From JBBQLG01 sp964251665 (lineage in GTDB: Bacteria > Bacteroidota > Bacteroidia > Cytophagales > Spirosomataceae): a stretch of 64,000 nt of DNA. Below, one piece after another: positions 36,770 through 44,811 of this stretch. A model generated the notes under the pieces. It was given only the letters and a program-made list of their open reading frames with translations. It had not been told where the DNA came from and did no database searches. Both the position numbers and the translations under genes were made by a program. How positions within the stretch are numbered: position 1 is the stretch's first letter; every line of letters starts with the position of its first letter. The stretch spans positions 1 to 64,000 of the forward strand of contig CAXUKO010000023.1 of the NCBI GenBank assembly GCA_964251665.1, in the 5' to 3' direction.

Positions 36770-37360
36770 CTATCTCAGCGATTGACGGATAAGGTCCTCG
36801 ACCGTTAGCGTACCATCGGACTGTTTGATGATCGTGTCGAGATTCTTCTCGGCAGCGGGTTTAGGTAATCCCAGAGCCACTAATGCGGCCAGTGCCTCTT
36901 CGCGGACGGGATTAACGCCCTGCCGGTAGCTTGGTACTTCGGACGCGACCAGACCCTGTTTTTTCATTTTATCCTTCAGTTCCAGAATAACCCGTTGCGC
37001 CGTTTTAGGGCCGATGCCTTTGATGGACTGCACCGTCCGGACGTTCTCCGATACAATGGCCTGACGCAGTTCCTGTGAGGTCATGGACGACAGCATCACC
37101 AGGGCAGAATTGGGCCCGATACCGGACACACTTAATAAATCCAGAAAGAGGTATTTTTCATCGGCAGACGCGAAGCCGTATAGCGCCTGAATGTCCTCGC
37201 GGATGTGCTGATAGGTGAAGAGTTTACATTTATCGCCCCCGGCGGGCAGCGTCGAATAGGTTTGCAGGGAGATGTGTACTTCGTAGCCAATGCCACTTAC
37301 GTCGATAATTGCGTAAGTAGCTTCCTTATAGGCCAGTGTTCCGTCAATGTAGGCAATCAT
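36770..37360 (-). CDS. ruvA: Holliday junction helicase subunit RuvA
   Basis: RuvA binds four-way DNA junctions and recruits the RuvB motor for branch migration. The 196-residue product from ATG 37360 has the N-terminal OB fold (MIAYIDGTLAYKEATYAIID), the tandem HhH region (LLSVSGIGPNSALVMLS and SIKGIGPKTAQRVILELKDK) and the C-terminal domain (REEALAALVALGLPKPAAEK). The upstream extension of the frame lacks family sequence. It precedes sprA by 161 bases on the same strand, a conserved pairing in the phylum. Confidence 0.96.
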   Translation of the reverse strand: MIAYIDGTLAYKEATYAIIDVSGIGYEVHISLQTYSTLPAGGDKCKLFTYQHIREDIQALYGFASADEKYLFLDLLSVSGIGPNSALVMLSSMTSQELRQAIVSENVRTVQSIKGIGPKTAQRVILELKDKMKKQGLVASEVPSYRQGVNPVREEALAALVALGLPKPAAEKNLDTIIKQSDGTLTVEDLIRQSLR

Positions 37361-37409
37361 GTACTGTGTTGTGGTGTGTTTTATGGGCGAAGGTAAGTAG
37401 TAAATATAC

Positions 37410-37443
37410 AAAAAATCCACGACTCCGGGACGAAATCGTGGAT
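37410..37443 (-). terminator. Terminator after LysM lytic transglycosylase
   Basis: ATCCACGA (37415-37422) and TCGTGGAT (37436-37443) pair over 8 bp; the minus strand then runs into TTTTTG. It lies 64 bases after the transglycosylase stop and before ruvA. Confidence 0.65.
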
Positions 37444-37507
37444 CGAAGGCTGCGTTAAAGCAAGGCTTTAGTTGTGGCTTTGACGATACTATTACAGGAT
37501 AACCGCA

Positions 37508-39100
37508 TCACCCGACAATCAGCTTCTGACCCGGCCGGAGGCTGTTGCCGTGAATTTTGTTCAGCTTTTTGAGCCGGTCGATGGGAATACCACCGTACCG
37601 TTGTGCAATATTCCAGAGGGTATCGCCATCCTGCACCCGGTGATAACGCGGCTTGTACGTTTTGGTACGAACGGCCAGTTCTGTTTTTCGACGGGCTTTA
37701 GCGGATCCCTGCACGGCCAGCCGTTCCACGCGGGTTTCGGCAGCTTCCCGGTAGAGTACTACTTTCTGCCCCGTATGCAGCCGGGTCGAATGCAAGTGAT
37801 TCCACCGCTTCAAGTCGTACACTTCCACGCCGAACCGGTCAGCAATATCGGCCAGGTTATCTTTCCGGCGCACCAGATAAACCTGCTTACGGGGTTTGCT
37901 TTTTACCACCGTTTCAATGTCATCCTCGGTATCGGTCTGATTTACGGCAGCAACAGCAGCGGCTTTATCGGCCGCTTTCAACACGGCTTCGGCGGCTGGC
38001 AGCGATTCATCCGCAGGCATCGGCAGCCGGTCATACTTAGCAAGATTATCATTATCATACCGTACCGTTTCACCATCTGCCAGCAGGACATGCTCCAGCT
38101 GACTGGGTAGTTTAGTCGCCGAATCCAGAATGGCCCGGCGATGCGCGGTAAAGTAATCGTACTGCTCACTCGGCACCCGCAGCATGAAATTACGGGTGTA
38201 TTCAGGCAGCATATCGGTTGTGATGTGCGGGTTTAGTTTCTGTACTTCTAAGATCGACATCCGGCTCAGCCGGGCAAAGGTTTGCACGTTGAAATAACTG
38301 TTCACCTGAATGGTATCGAACGGAATGGGGTATTCGGGTCGCTCGGCCACAATGCCATGATCATTGGCATAATTGAGCATATAAACGTGGGCCACAAACA
38401 GGGGCACATACGACCGGGTTTCTTTGGGTAGAGCGTCATAAATGGTCCAGAATGAATCACCCCCCGACCGGCGCATAGCCCGTCGTACAGCACCGGGGCC
38501 GCAGTTGTAGCCCGCCATGGCCAGTTCCCAGTCACCAAATGTATTGTACAGATCGCGCAGGTACTGGCAGGCCGCTTCGGTCGATTTAACCGGCTCCATG
38601 CGTTCGTCTACGTATTCATCCTGATACAGGTGCAGCTCACGACCCGTGCCGGGCATAAACTGCCACAGGCCGCCCGCCCCCGACCGGGAGATCGCGCGGG
38701 GATTCAGCGCCGACTCAACCATTGAGAGGTATTTCAACTCGTCGGGTAGGCCATATTTAGCCAGCATCCGCTCGTACAGCGTGAAATAAATGGGCATCCG
38801 TTCCAGCTGCGTTTTGATATAACTGGCCTTGCGGAAAGTGAAATAGTCGATGAACTGGTGAATGGTCTTGTGGTAGGGCAGTGGAATGGTCTGCTGCAAA
38901 CTGGCCAGCCGTTCCCGTACCAGGGCTTCGGGAACGGTGGGTACATCGGAGATCACTTCAACAACGACTGCGGTATCGGTGGCCGCGAGGGGTTGTGGAG
39001 TTGTAGCGGGGGTTTGGGCCAGAGCCGTGTACTGACAACCGAGTGAGCAAATCGCGCCTACGATCCAGGTTTTCCACGGGCTACGGTTCAGGTTCAGCAT
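37508..39100 (-). CDS. Lytic transglycosylase with two LysM domains (MltD-like)
   Basis: A 530-residue periplasmic or outer-membrane murein lyase. After a signal peptide it has an SLT domain at about 110-260 with the catalytic Glu in YLSMVESALNPRAIS, the GLWQFMPGTGRELHL motif and the AGYNCGPGAVRRAM signature. Two LysM modules bind peptidoglycan, one near 405-450 (VRRKDNLADIADRFGVEVYD) and one at the end (VQDGDTLWNIAQRYGG). Its layout matches MltD. It is separate in sequence from the three tandem transglycosylases at 50.6-54.3 kb. Confidence 0.92.
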   Translation of the reverse strand: MLNLNRSPWKTWIVGAICSLGCQYTALAQTPATTPQPLAATDTAVVVEVISDVPTVPEALVRERLASLQQTIPLPYHKTIHQFIDYFTFRKASYIKTQLERMPIYFTLYERMLAKYGLPDELKYLSMVESALNPRAISRSGAGGLWQFMPGTGRELHLYQDEYVDERMEPVKSTEAACQYLRDLYNTFGDWELAMAGYNCGPGAVRRAMRRSGGDSFWTIYDALPKETRSYVPLFVAHVYMLNYANDHGIVAERPEYPIPFDTIQVNSYFNVQTFARLSRMSILEVQKLNPHITTDMLPEYTRNFMLRVPSEQYDYFTAHRRAILDSATKLPSQLEHVLLADGETVRYDNDNLAKYDRLPMPADESLPAAEAVLKAADKAAAVAAVNQTDTEDDIETVVKSKPRKQVYLVRRKDNLADIADRFGVEVYDLKRWNHLHSTRLHTGQKVVLYREAAETRVERLAVQGSAKARRKTELAVRTKTYKPRYHRVQDGDTLWNIAQRYGGIPIDRLKKLNKIHGNSLRPGQKLIVG

Positions 39101-39176
39101 GGTATCGGTTTAGTTTTGTTACGTATTAACTAAATGTCATTTAAAGGTCCGTTTGACCTATCGTTGGCTCTGACTC

Positions 39177-40616
39177 CTATTCAAGTTGCTTTCCCAGGGC
39201 TAATAACCCGGCTTCGGCAAAGGGTGGAGCCATCATTTGCAGCCCGATCGGCATGTTCTGTTCATCGACTCCGTTGGGTATTGACAATGCCGGATACCCC
39301 ACTACATTAGCCTGAACGGTAAAAATGTCGGCTAAGTACATTTGCAAAGGGTCCGTTCCAGCGTTCCGGTCCGTTTTTTCACCCAACCGAAATGCTGTTG
39401 TTGGCGTCGTGGGCGAAATTAAAAAATCATAGTCCGCAAAGATCCGCTCCGTCTCCTCCCGAATTAGCCGCCGAACCTGCTGCGCTTTGGTATAATACGC
39501 ATCATAATAACTGGCACTCAAGACAAAGGTGCCAAGCAGAATCCGCCGACGGACTTCAGCCCCGAACCCTTCCGTCCGACTCTTTTTGTAAAGCGACATC
39601 AGGTCGGTAGCCTGCGAACTCCGGTGCCCATACCGAACACCATCAAACCGCGACAGATTAGAACTGGCCTCCGCCGTCGTCAGAATGTAATAGGTCGGCA
39701 GCAGATAGGGCAGTAACGACAGATCGACTGGCTCAACGGTATGCCCGGCGGCTGTCAATGCGTCCAATTTATGCTGTGTTGCTTCCCGTATAGCCGGCGA
39801 AACGCCGGGACTGTCAACACCTTCACGGAGGTAGGCAATGCGAAGCGGCTTTGATCCGTCAATAACCCCAGTACTTGTATAGGTATCAACCGGCTGGCCG
39901 GAAACAGTGCTGTCAAACTCGTCGGCACCGGCCATGACTTCCAGCAGCAAGGCCGCATCATCGGTATTATTGGCAATGGGTCCGATGCAGTCGAACGAGG
40001 AAGCATACGCCACCAGTCCCCAGCGACTGATGCGGCCATACGTTGGTTTGAGGCCGACTACCCCACAAAAAGCGGCCGGTTGCCGCACCGAGCCACCCGT
40101 GTCAGAACCGATGGACGCCAGACATAAACCCGCCTGAACCGCTACTGCCGAACCTCCCGATGAACCACCGGGTACCCGGTCAGGATCAGCCGCGTTGCGC
40201 ACCGGCCCAAACGCCGAATTTTCGTTGGATGACCCCATCGCAAATTCGTCGCAGTTTTGCCGCCCGATAATGATGGCATCTTCGTCAAGCAGGCGCTGTA
40301 CTGCAGTTCCGGTAAACTGCGCCGTAAACTCGTTCAGGATGTGGCTACCCGCCCGCAGACCGTGATCAGTATAACTCAACACGTCTTTGATACCCAAAAC
40401 CATGCCAGCCAGCCGTCCCGCCGTGCCGTTAGCCCGTTTTTCATCGACGGAATCGGCCTGTTGGCGCGCTTCATCGGCATAAACCTCAGTAAATGCATTG
40501 AGATGACGGTACTCGTCGATACGGGAGAGGTAGTGATCGACCAGCTGACGACAGGTAGTCTGGCCGTTTTGAAGAGCGGCTTTCGTAGCGGAGTAGCTGC
40601 GGTAAGGTTGAGTCAT
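39177..40616 (-). CDS. gatA: Asp/Glu-tRNA amidotransferase subunit A
   Basis: GatA hydrolyses glutamine and passes ammonia to GatB for making Gln-tRNA or Asn-tRNA. The 479-residue length is standard. The amidase triad is present: Lys in GMVLGIKDVLSY, Ser in PGGSSGGSAVAV, and the nucleophile Ser in GSDTGGSVRQPAAFCG. The C-terminal region (LQMYLADIFTVQANVVGYPALS) also matches GatA. No gatB or gatC is adjacent, which is common in this phylum. Confidence 0.95.
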   Translation of the reverse strand: MTQPYRSYSATKAALQNGQTTCRQLVDHYLSRIDEYRHLNAFTEVYADEARQQADSVDEKRANGTAGRLAGMVLGIKDVLSYTDHGLRAGSHILNEFTAQFTGTAVQRLLDEDAIIIGRQNCDEFAMGSSNENSAFGPVRNAADPDRVPGGSSGGSAVAVQAGLCLASIGSDTGGSVRQPAAFCGVVGLKPTYGRISRWGLVAYASSFDCIGPIANNTDDAALLLEVMAGADEFDSTVSGQPVDTYTSTGVIDGSKPLRIAYLREGVDSPGVSPAIREATQHKLDALTAAGHTVEPVDLSLLPYLLPTYYILTTAEASSNLSRFDGVRYGHRSSQATDLMSLYKKSRTEGFGAEVRRRILLGTFVLSASYYDAYYTKAQQVRRLIREETERIFADYDFLISPTTPTTAFRLGEKTDRNAGTDPLQMYLADIFTVQANVVGYPALSIPNGVDEQNMPIGLQMMAPPFAEAGLLALGKQLE

Positions 40617-40686
40617 GCGGTAAAAAAAGCAAGAGGGTCCCCGAAATTATGAAATTTTTGGACAGACCATCTCTATTTAATACAAA

Positions 40687-40733
40687 AACAGACAACCGGA
40701 TGGCTCCAGTCTGGAACCATCCGGTTGTCTGTT
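40687..40733 (-). terminator. Strong terminator after tatA
   Basis: A 17-bp perfect stem (arms 40687-40703 and 40717-40733) with a 13-base loop is followed by TTTTTG on the minus strand. It starts 18 bases past the tatA stop. Confidence 0.88.
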
Positions 40734-40750
40734 CGTACGAGTTGACGAGA

Positions 40751-40951
40751 TTATTTTGTCTCTTTCAAACCGTCTTCGATATTCTCGCGGACTTCTTTAG
40801 TGGCATCCTTGAACTCTTTAATGCCTTTGCCTAAGCCACGAGCCAGTTCGGGCAGTTTCTTGGCGCCAAAGAATAATAACAGCGCTAAGAAAATGAGTAC
40901 CATTTCCTGGCCGCCCAAACCCATAAATGCTAAAATGGAGGCAATGTTCAT
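40751..40951 (-). CDS. tatA: Sec-independent translocase TatA/TatE
   Basis: This 66-residue protein has a short membrane helix (MVLIFLALLLFFGAKKLPEL) followed by an amphipathic helix and a charged tail (ARGLGKGIKEFKDATKEVRE). The FGAKKLPELARGLGK hinge is the TatA signature. TatA oligomers form the passage for folded proteins in the twin-arginine pathway. ATG 40951 replaces an upstream in-frame codon, since the family start lies close to the helix. TatC is not in the window. Confidence 0.93.
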   Translation of the reverse strand: MNIASILAFMGLGGQEMVLIFLALLLFFGAKKLPELARGLGKGIKEFKDATKEVRENIEDGLKETK

Positions 40952-40973
40952 GTCAGTTCGATTTTTATGTAAA

Positions 40974-40981
40974 CAAATGTA
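40974..40981 (-). promoter_or_regulatory. Candidate -7 element of tatA
   Basis: On the minus strand this reads TACATTTG, a full match to TAnnTTTG, 22 bases before the tatA ATG. Confidence 0.5.
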
Positions 40982-41014
40982 AAAAGATTTCAATAAATAC
41001 GTATTAAATCAGGC

Positions 41015-41479
41015 TTAAGATTGCCCAATCGCTGCGGTAGTTGAACGCGGTGGCGTCTCCGATGCCGGAACCTGGCTGCCCTCCCACTGCCGGAACCGGT
41101 CGAGATCTTTGCCAATGGAGTTTACCAGCCACAATACCAGTGCAATATCGTCGGTAATGCCGATAACCGGTAAGAAGTCCGGGATAAAGTCGAGTGGCGA
41201 CACAAAATAAATCAGCACAGCAATGATACTAACCAGCGTTTTCCACGGAATATCGCGGTAAGTACCCGTTGCATAGGCTTTTAGCATCCGGGTAAGCAGG
41301 TTCAGCTGCTCACGGACGGCCTTAATGTTGTTGCCCGACAGACCACCGCTTTTGGTCAGTACATCCTGGATAAGTGAAAACAGGCTTTTACTGTTCCGGG
41401 CATACCGAACAGCTTTGACGTTGGCCCGCCGAAAGAACAGTGACGATAATACACGGGCAATCAGATTGCTACTGGCCAT
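41015..41479 (-). CDS. YkvA family (DUF1232) membrane protein
   Basis: A 154-residue protein with the YkvA/DUF1232 core (VLIYFVSPLDFIPDFLPVIG followed by DDIALVLWLV) in its middle, where two short hydrophobic helices flank the PLDFIPD motif. The N-terminus is basic and the C-terminus polar. The function of this widespread family is unknown. It lies 63 bases upstream of tatA on the same strand, though tatA appears to have its own promoter element. Confidence 0.88.
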   Translation of the reverse strand: MASSNLIARVLSSLFFRRANVKAVRYARNSKSLFSLIQDVLTKSGGLSGNNIKAVREQLNLLTRMLKAYATGTYRDIPWKTLVSIIAVLIYFVSPLDFIPDFLPVIGITDDIALVLWLVNSIGKDLDRFRQWEGSQVPASETPPRSTTAAIGQS

Positions 41480-41633
41480 TGATTTTTTTAGCTGCCATAT
41501 CGATTAACCGTATGACGCGGGAATAGGGATGTTGTTCAAACTCATAAACAACGTTAGGGCAAATAAGATTTGATTTTCTAGTATGGAACTGTAAGTTTCC
41601 GGGAAAATTTTGGTTTGCCGCCCCCCTGACACG

Positions 41634-41641
41634 TAATTTTA
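41634..41641 (+). promoter_or_regulatory. Weak candidate -7 element before mdh
   Basis: TAATTTTA matches TAnnTTTG except at the last base, 43 bases before the mdh ATG. TTTG-like runs lie 16-21 bases upstream, near the expected -33 spacing. Confidence 0.35.
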
Positions 41642-41684
41642 CGCCTTTCCTGATTTCAGTTTCACCTTAACACAATAGCTGTTT

Positions 41685-42626
41685 ATGAAAATTACCGTAG
41701 TGGGTGCCGGAGCCGTTGGTGCTACCTCCGCCGACAACATTGTACGCCGGGAATTGGCTGAAGAAGTCGTTCTGTTAGACATTAAAGAAGGACTCAGCGA
41801 AGGTAAAGCCCTGGATATGTTTCAAACGGCAACGCTCAATGGGTTCGACACTAAAATTGTCGGTTCTACGAATGATTACGCAAAAACGGCAGGTTCAGAT
41901 GTCGTCGTGATTACGTCGGGTATTCCCCGTAAACCCGGTATGACCCGCGAAGATTTGATCGGTACCAACGCCAATATTGTGAAAGGTGTTGTGCAAAGCA
42001 TTCTTCAGCATTCACCCAACGCGATTTTCATCATCGTGTCCAACCCAATGGATACAATGACCTACCTGGCTCTGAAAGCGTCGGGCCTGCCCAAAAACCG
42101 AGTGATCGGACTGGGCGGTATCCTGGATTCGGCCCGGTTTAAAACGTACCTGTCGCTGGCGATGGATGTTCCCCCAACGGATTTGCAGGGTACGGTAGTG
42201 GGCGGTCATGGCGACACAACCATGATTCCGCTGACACGCCTGGCTACCCGTTCGGGTGTGCCGGTGAGCCAGTTTCTGTCGGCTGACCAGTTGCAGCAGG
42301 TAGCCGCCGATACCATGGTGGGGGGCGCTACCCTGACGAAGCTGATTGGTACCTCAGCCTGGTACGCACCGGGTGCGGCCGTAGCCACACTGGTAGAAAG
42401 CATTGTCCGCAATCAGAAGCACGTGTTCCCCTGCTGTGTGGCTTTGGAAGGCGAATACGGCCAGTCGGACATTTGTCTCGGTGTTCCGGTTGTAATTGGC
42501 AAAGATGGTTGGGAGTCTATTATCGACTTTGAGTTGAACGACGAGGAGAAAGCCGCTTTCGCCAAGTCTGCCGATGCCGTTCGGAACATGAATGATGTGT
42601 TGAAGACGCTGGACCTGGGTCTATAA
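41685..42626 (+). CDS. mdh: Malate dehydrogenase
   Basis: The enzyme oxidises malate to oxaloacetate with NAD in the TCA cycle. The 313-residue protein has the Rossmann motif GAGAVGATSA, the NAD-preferring Asp in VVLLDIKEG, the substrate loop GIPRKPGMTREDL whose Arg residues favour malate over lactate, and the catalytic His in VVGGHGDTTMIPL. It belongs to the LDH-like MDH group usual in Bacteroidota. It is followed by a strong terminator and so is probably monocistronic. Confidence 0.96.
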   Translation: MKITVVGAGAVGATSADNIVRRELAEEVVLLDIKEGLSEGKALDMFQTATLNGFDTKIVGSTNDYAKTAGSDVVVITSGIPRKPGMTREDLIGTNANIVKGVVQSILQHSPNAIFIIVSNPMDTMTYLALKASGLPKNRVIGLGGILDSARFKTYLSLAMDVPPTDLQGTVVGGHGDTTMIPLTRLATRSGVPVSQFLSADQLQQVAADTMVGGATLTKLIGTSAWYAPGAAVATLVESIVRNQKHVFPCCVALEGEYGQSDICLGVPVVIGKDGWESIIDFELNDEEKAAFAKSADAVRNMNDVLKTLDLGL

Positions 42627-42642
42627 ATCAACCCTATTTCGC

Positions 42643-42679
42643 AAAAAAGCCCCGTTCTGATAATGAATGGGGCTTTTTT
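42643..42679 (+). terminator. Rho-independent terminator after mdh
   Basis: AAAAAAGCCCC and GGGGCTTTTTT form the stem, with a 15-base interior and an ending T run, 17 bases beyond the mdh stop. Confidence 0.9.
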
Positions 42680-42778
42680 ATGCGTTTGTCTAAACCAATT
42701 CCAGTATCTTCACTTCAGCACTACGCCTGCTCCGGCAAACAAACCGCCCCTGGTGTTCAATTCGGCAAATTCACGTTC

Positions 42779-44737
42779 ATGAGCCAACCTAATCATACAG
42801 ACCTTAATAAAGTATCGCCAGCGGGCCTCTTAATCGCTATTGGCATCGTTTTCGGCGACATTGGCACCTCTCCTCTATATACATTCAAGGCCATTTTCGG
42901 CTCCCGTATTCTGACCGAAACGCTGGTACTGGGTTCGTTATCAGCGGTGTTCTGGACGCTGACCTTTCAGACAACACTGAAGTATGTGATCATTACCCTG
43001 AACGCCGATAACAAGGGCGAAGGCGGCATTTTTTCGCTCTATACCCTGATTCGTAAACACGCTCGTCCCTGGATGATGTACCCGGCCATTGTGGGTGGCT
43101 GCTTTCTGCTGGCTGATGGCATTATCACCCCTCCCATCTCGGTATCGTCGGCGATTGAAGGCTTACTGATTTACTACCCAAAACTCGACACCGTACCCAT
43201 TGTCATCGGTATTCTGGTGCTGCTGTTCATCACGCAGCAGTTTGGTACGCAGTGGCTGGGTCGGTTATTCGGGCCGATTATGGTGGTCTGGTTTACGTTT
43301 ATCGGTATTATGGGTACCTTGTCGCTGGTGCAGCATCCAGCCGTGCTGCGGGCATTGAACCCCTGGCACATCGTGGTGTTACTGCGCGATTATCCGGGTA
43401 GTTTCTGGCTGCTGGGTGGGGTGTTCCTCTGCACAACCGGTGCCGAAGCCCTTTATTCTGATATGGGGCACTGCGGGCGGGGTAACATTCGCGTTAGCTG
43501 GGCCTTTGTGAAGTTGATGCTGCTCCTCTCCTATGCCGGGCAAACAGCCTACCTAATGCAGCATTTGGGCCGGACAATGGGCGCGACCAGTTCGTTCTAC
43601 CAGATTATTCCGCCGTCGATTCTGGTCTTTGCCATCGGGATTGCTACGCTGGCAACCATCATCGCGAGTCAGGCGCTCATCAGTGGGTCATTTACGCTCA
43701 TCGGGGAGGCTATGCGTCTTAATTTCTGGCCGCGTCAGCGCGTGATTTACCCCACCGCTTTCCGGGGGCAGCTCTACATTCCGCAGATCAACTGGCTGCT
43801 GATGACGGGCTGCATCGGCGTGGTCCTCTACTTCCGCGAATCGAGCAATATGGAGGCCGCTTTTGGGCTGGCGGTTACCCTGACGATGCTGATGTCGACC
43901 GTGCTGATGAGTGCCTGGCTGCACATGCGCAAGGTTAATCCGGTATTGACGCTGGCCGTTACGCTATTGTTTCTGAGCATTGAAACGTCGTTTCTGGTCG
44001 CCAATCTGGTCAAGTTTGAAGAAGGTGGCTGGATTTCGGTGAGCCTGGGCCTTATCTTAATTGGGGTGATGCTGATCTGGTACCGGGGCAAAGAACTCAA
44101 GCGTGAATTTGTGGAATTTGAGGCACTACCGCCGTTTCTGGATATGCTGAAGGAAATCAGCAACGACGAGTCGCTGCCTAAATACGCCACCAATTTAGTG
44201 TATCTGACCGCGTCGGAGGATACGTCAAAGATTGAAACTGAAACGATCTATTCGATTCTGAACCGCTCGCCCAAACGCGCTGACGTTTACTGGTTTCTGC
44301 ACGTTTGCGTGGAGGACGAGCCGTATGCCATGCGGTATAAGGTAGAGACTCTGGCCAAAGAAGACGTTTACTTCATCACGTTTTACCTCGGCTTCCGCAT
44401 CGAACCCCGGCTGAATCTGCTGTTCCGGCTGGTGGTACAGGAAATGGTCAAAAACCACGAAGTCGAGGTAACGAGCCGCTACGTATCGCTGAACCGTAAC
44501 AACGTGACGGGCGACTTCCGGTTTGTTCTCTTTCAGAACTTTATGTCGTACGAAAACGACCTGCCGCTGGGCCGCAAATTTATCATGAACAGCTACTTCT
44601 GGATTAAAAAACTGGCTGCCCTGCGCGAAGACTCTGCCTACGGACTCGATGCCAGTAATGTAGTAGTTGAAGATGTACCGCTGATTTTTAACGAACCAAA
44701 AAATATCCGGCTAACGCGGGTCAGCAAAACGGTATAA
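42779..44737 (+). CDS. kup: Kup-type potassium uptake protein
   Basis: This 652-residue inner-membrane potassium symporter begins with the Kup signature (LLIAIGIVFGDIGTSPLYTF) and has about twelve membrane helices up to near residue 440, followed by a soluble C-terminal domain of about 200 residues. Other family motifs seen are DGIITPPISVSSAIEGL and GAEALYSDMGHCGRGNIR. Kup imports potassium with protons. ATG 42779 is chosen because the signature follows within about 15 residues; the frame also opens earlier at 42680, inside the mdh terminator, which is implausible. Confidence 0.94.
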   Translation: MSQPNHTDLNKVSPAGLLIAIGIVFGDIGTSPLYTFKAIFGSRILTETLVLGSLSAVFWTLTFQTTLKYVIITLNADNKGEGGIFSLYTLIRKHARPWMMYPAIVGGCFLLADGIITPPISVSSAIEGLLIYYPKLDTVPIVIGILVLLFITQQFGTQWLGRLFGPIMVVWFTFIGIMGTLSLVQHPAVLRALNPWHIVVLLRDYPGSFWLLGGVFLCTTGAEALYSDMGHCGRGNIRVSWAFVKLMLLLSYAGQTAYLMQHLGRTMGATSSFYQIIPPSILVFAIGIATLATIIASQALISGSFTLIGEAMRLNFWPRQRVIYPTAFRGQLYIPQINWLLMTGCIGVVLYFRESSNMEAAFGLAVTLTMLMSTVLMSAWLHMRKVNPVLTLAVTLLFLSIETSFLVANLVKFEEGGWISVSLGLILIGVMLIWYRGKELKREFVEFEALPPFLDMLKEISNDESLPKYATNLVYLTASEDTSKIETETIYSILNRSPKRADVYWFLHVCVEDEPYAMRYKVETLAKEDVYFITFYLGFRIEPRLNLLFRLVVQEMVKNHEVEVTSRYVSLNRNNVTGDFRFVLFQNFMSYENDLPLGRKFIMNSYFWIKKLAALREDSAYGLDASNVVVEDVPLIFNEPKNIRLTRVSKTV

Positions 44738-44770
44738 AACAGTTTCAAGGAGTAAGGACCAAGTGGCAAA

Positions 44771-44804
44771 GGAGTAAGTGGTTAATAGTATAACCACTTA
44801 CTCC
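44771..44804. terminator. Palindrome between convergent genes
   Basis: GGAGTAAGTGGTTA and its exact complement (arms 44771-44784, 44791-44804) with a 6-base loop lie between the convergent kup gene and the metalloprotease gene. A bidirectional terminator is likely. Confidence 0.65.
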
Positions 44805-44811
44805 GCATTGA

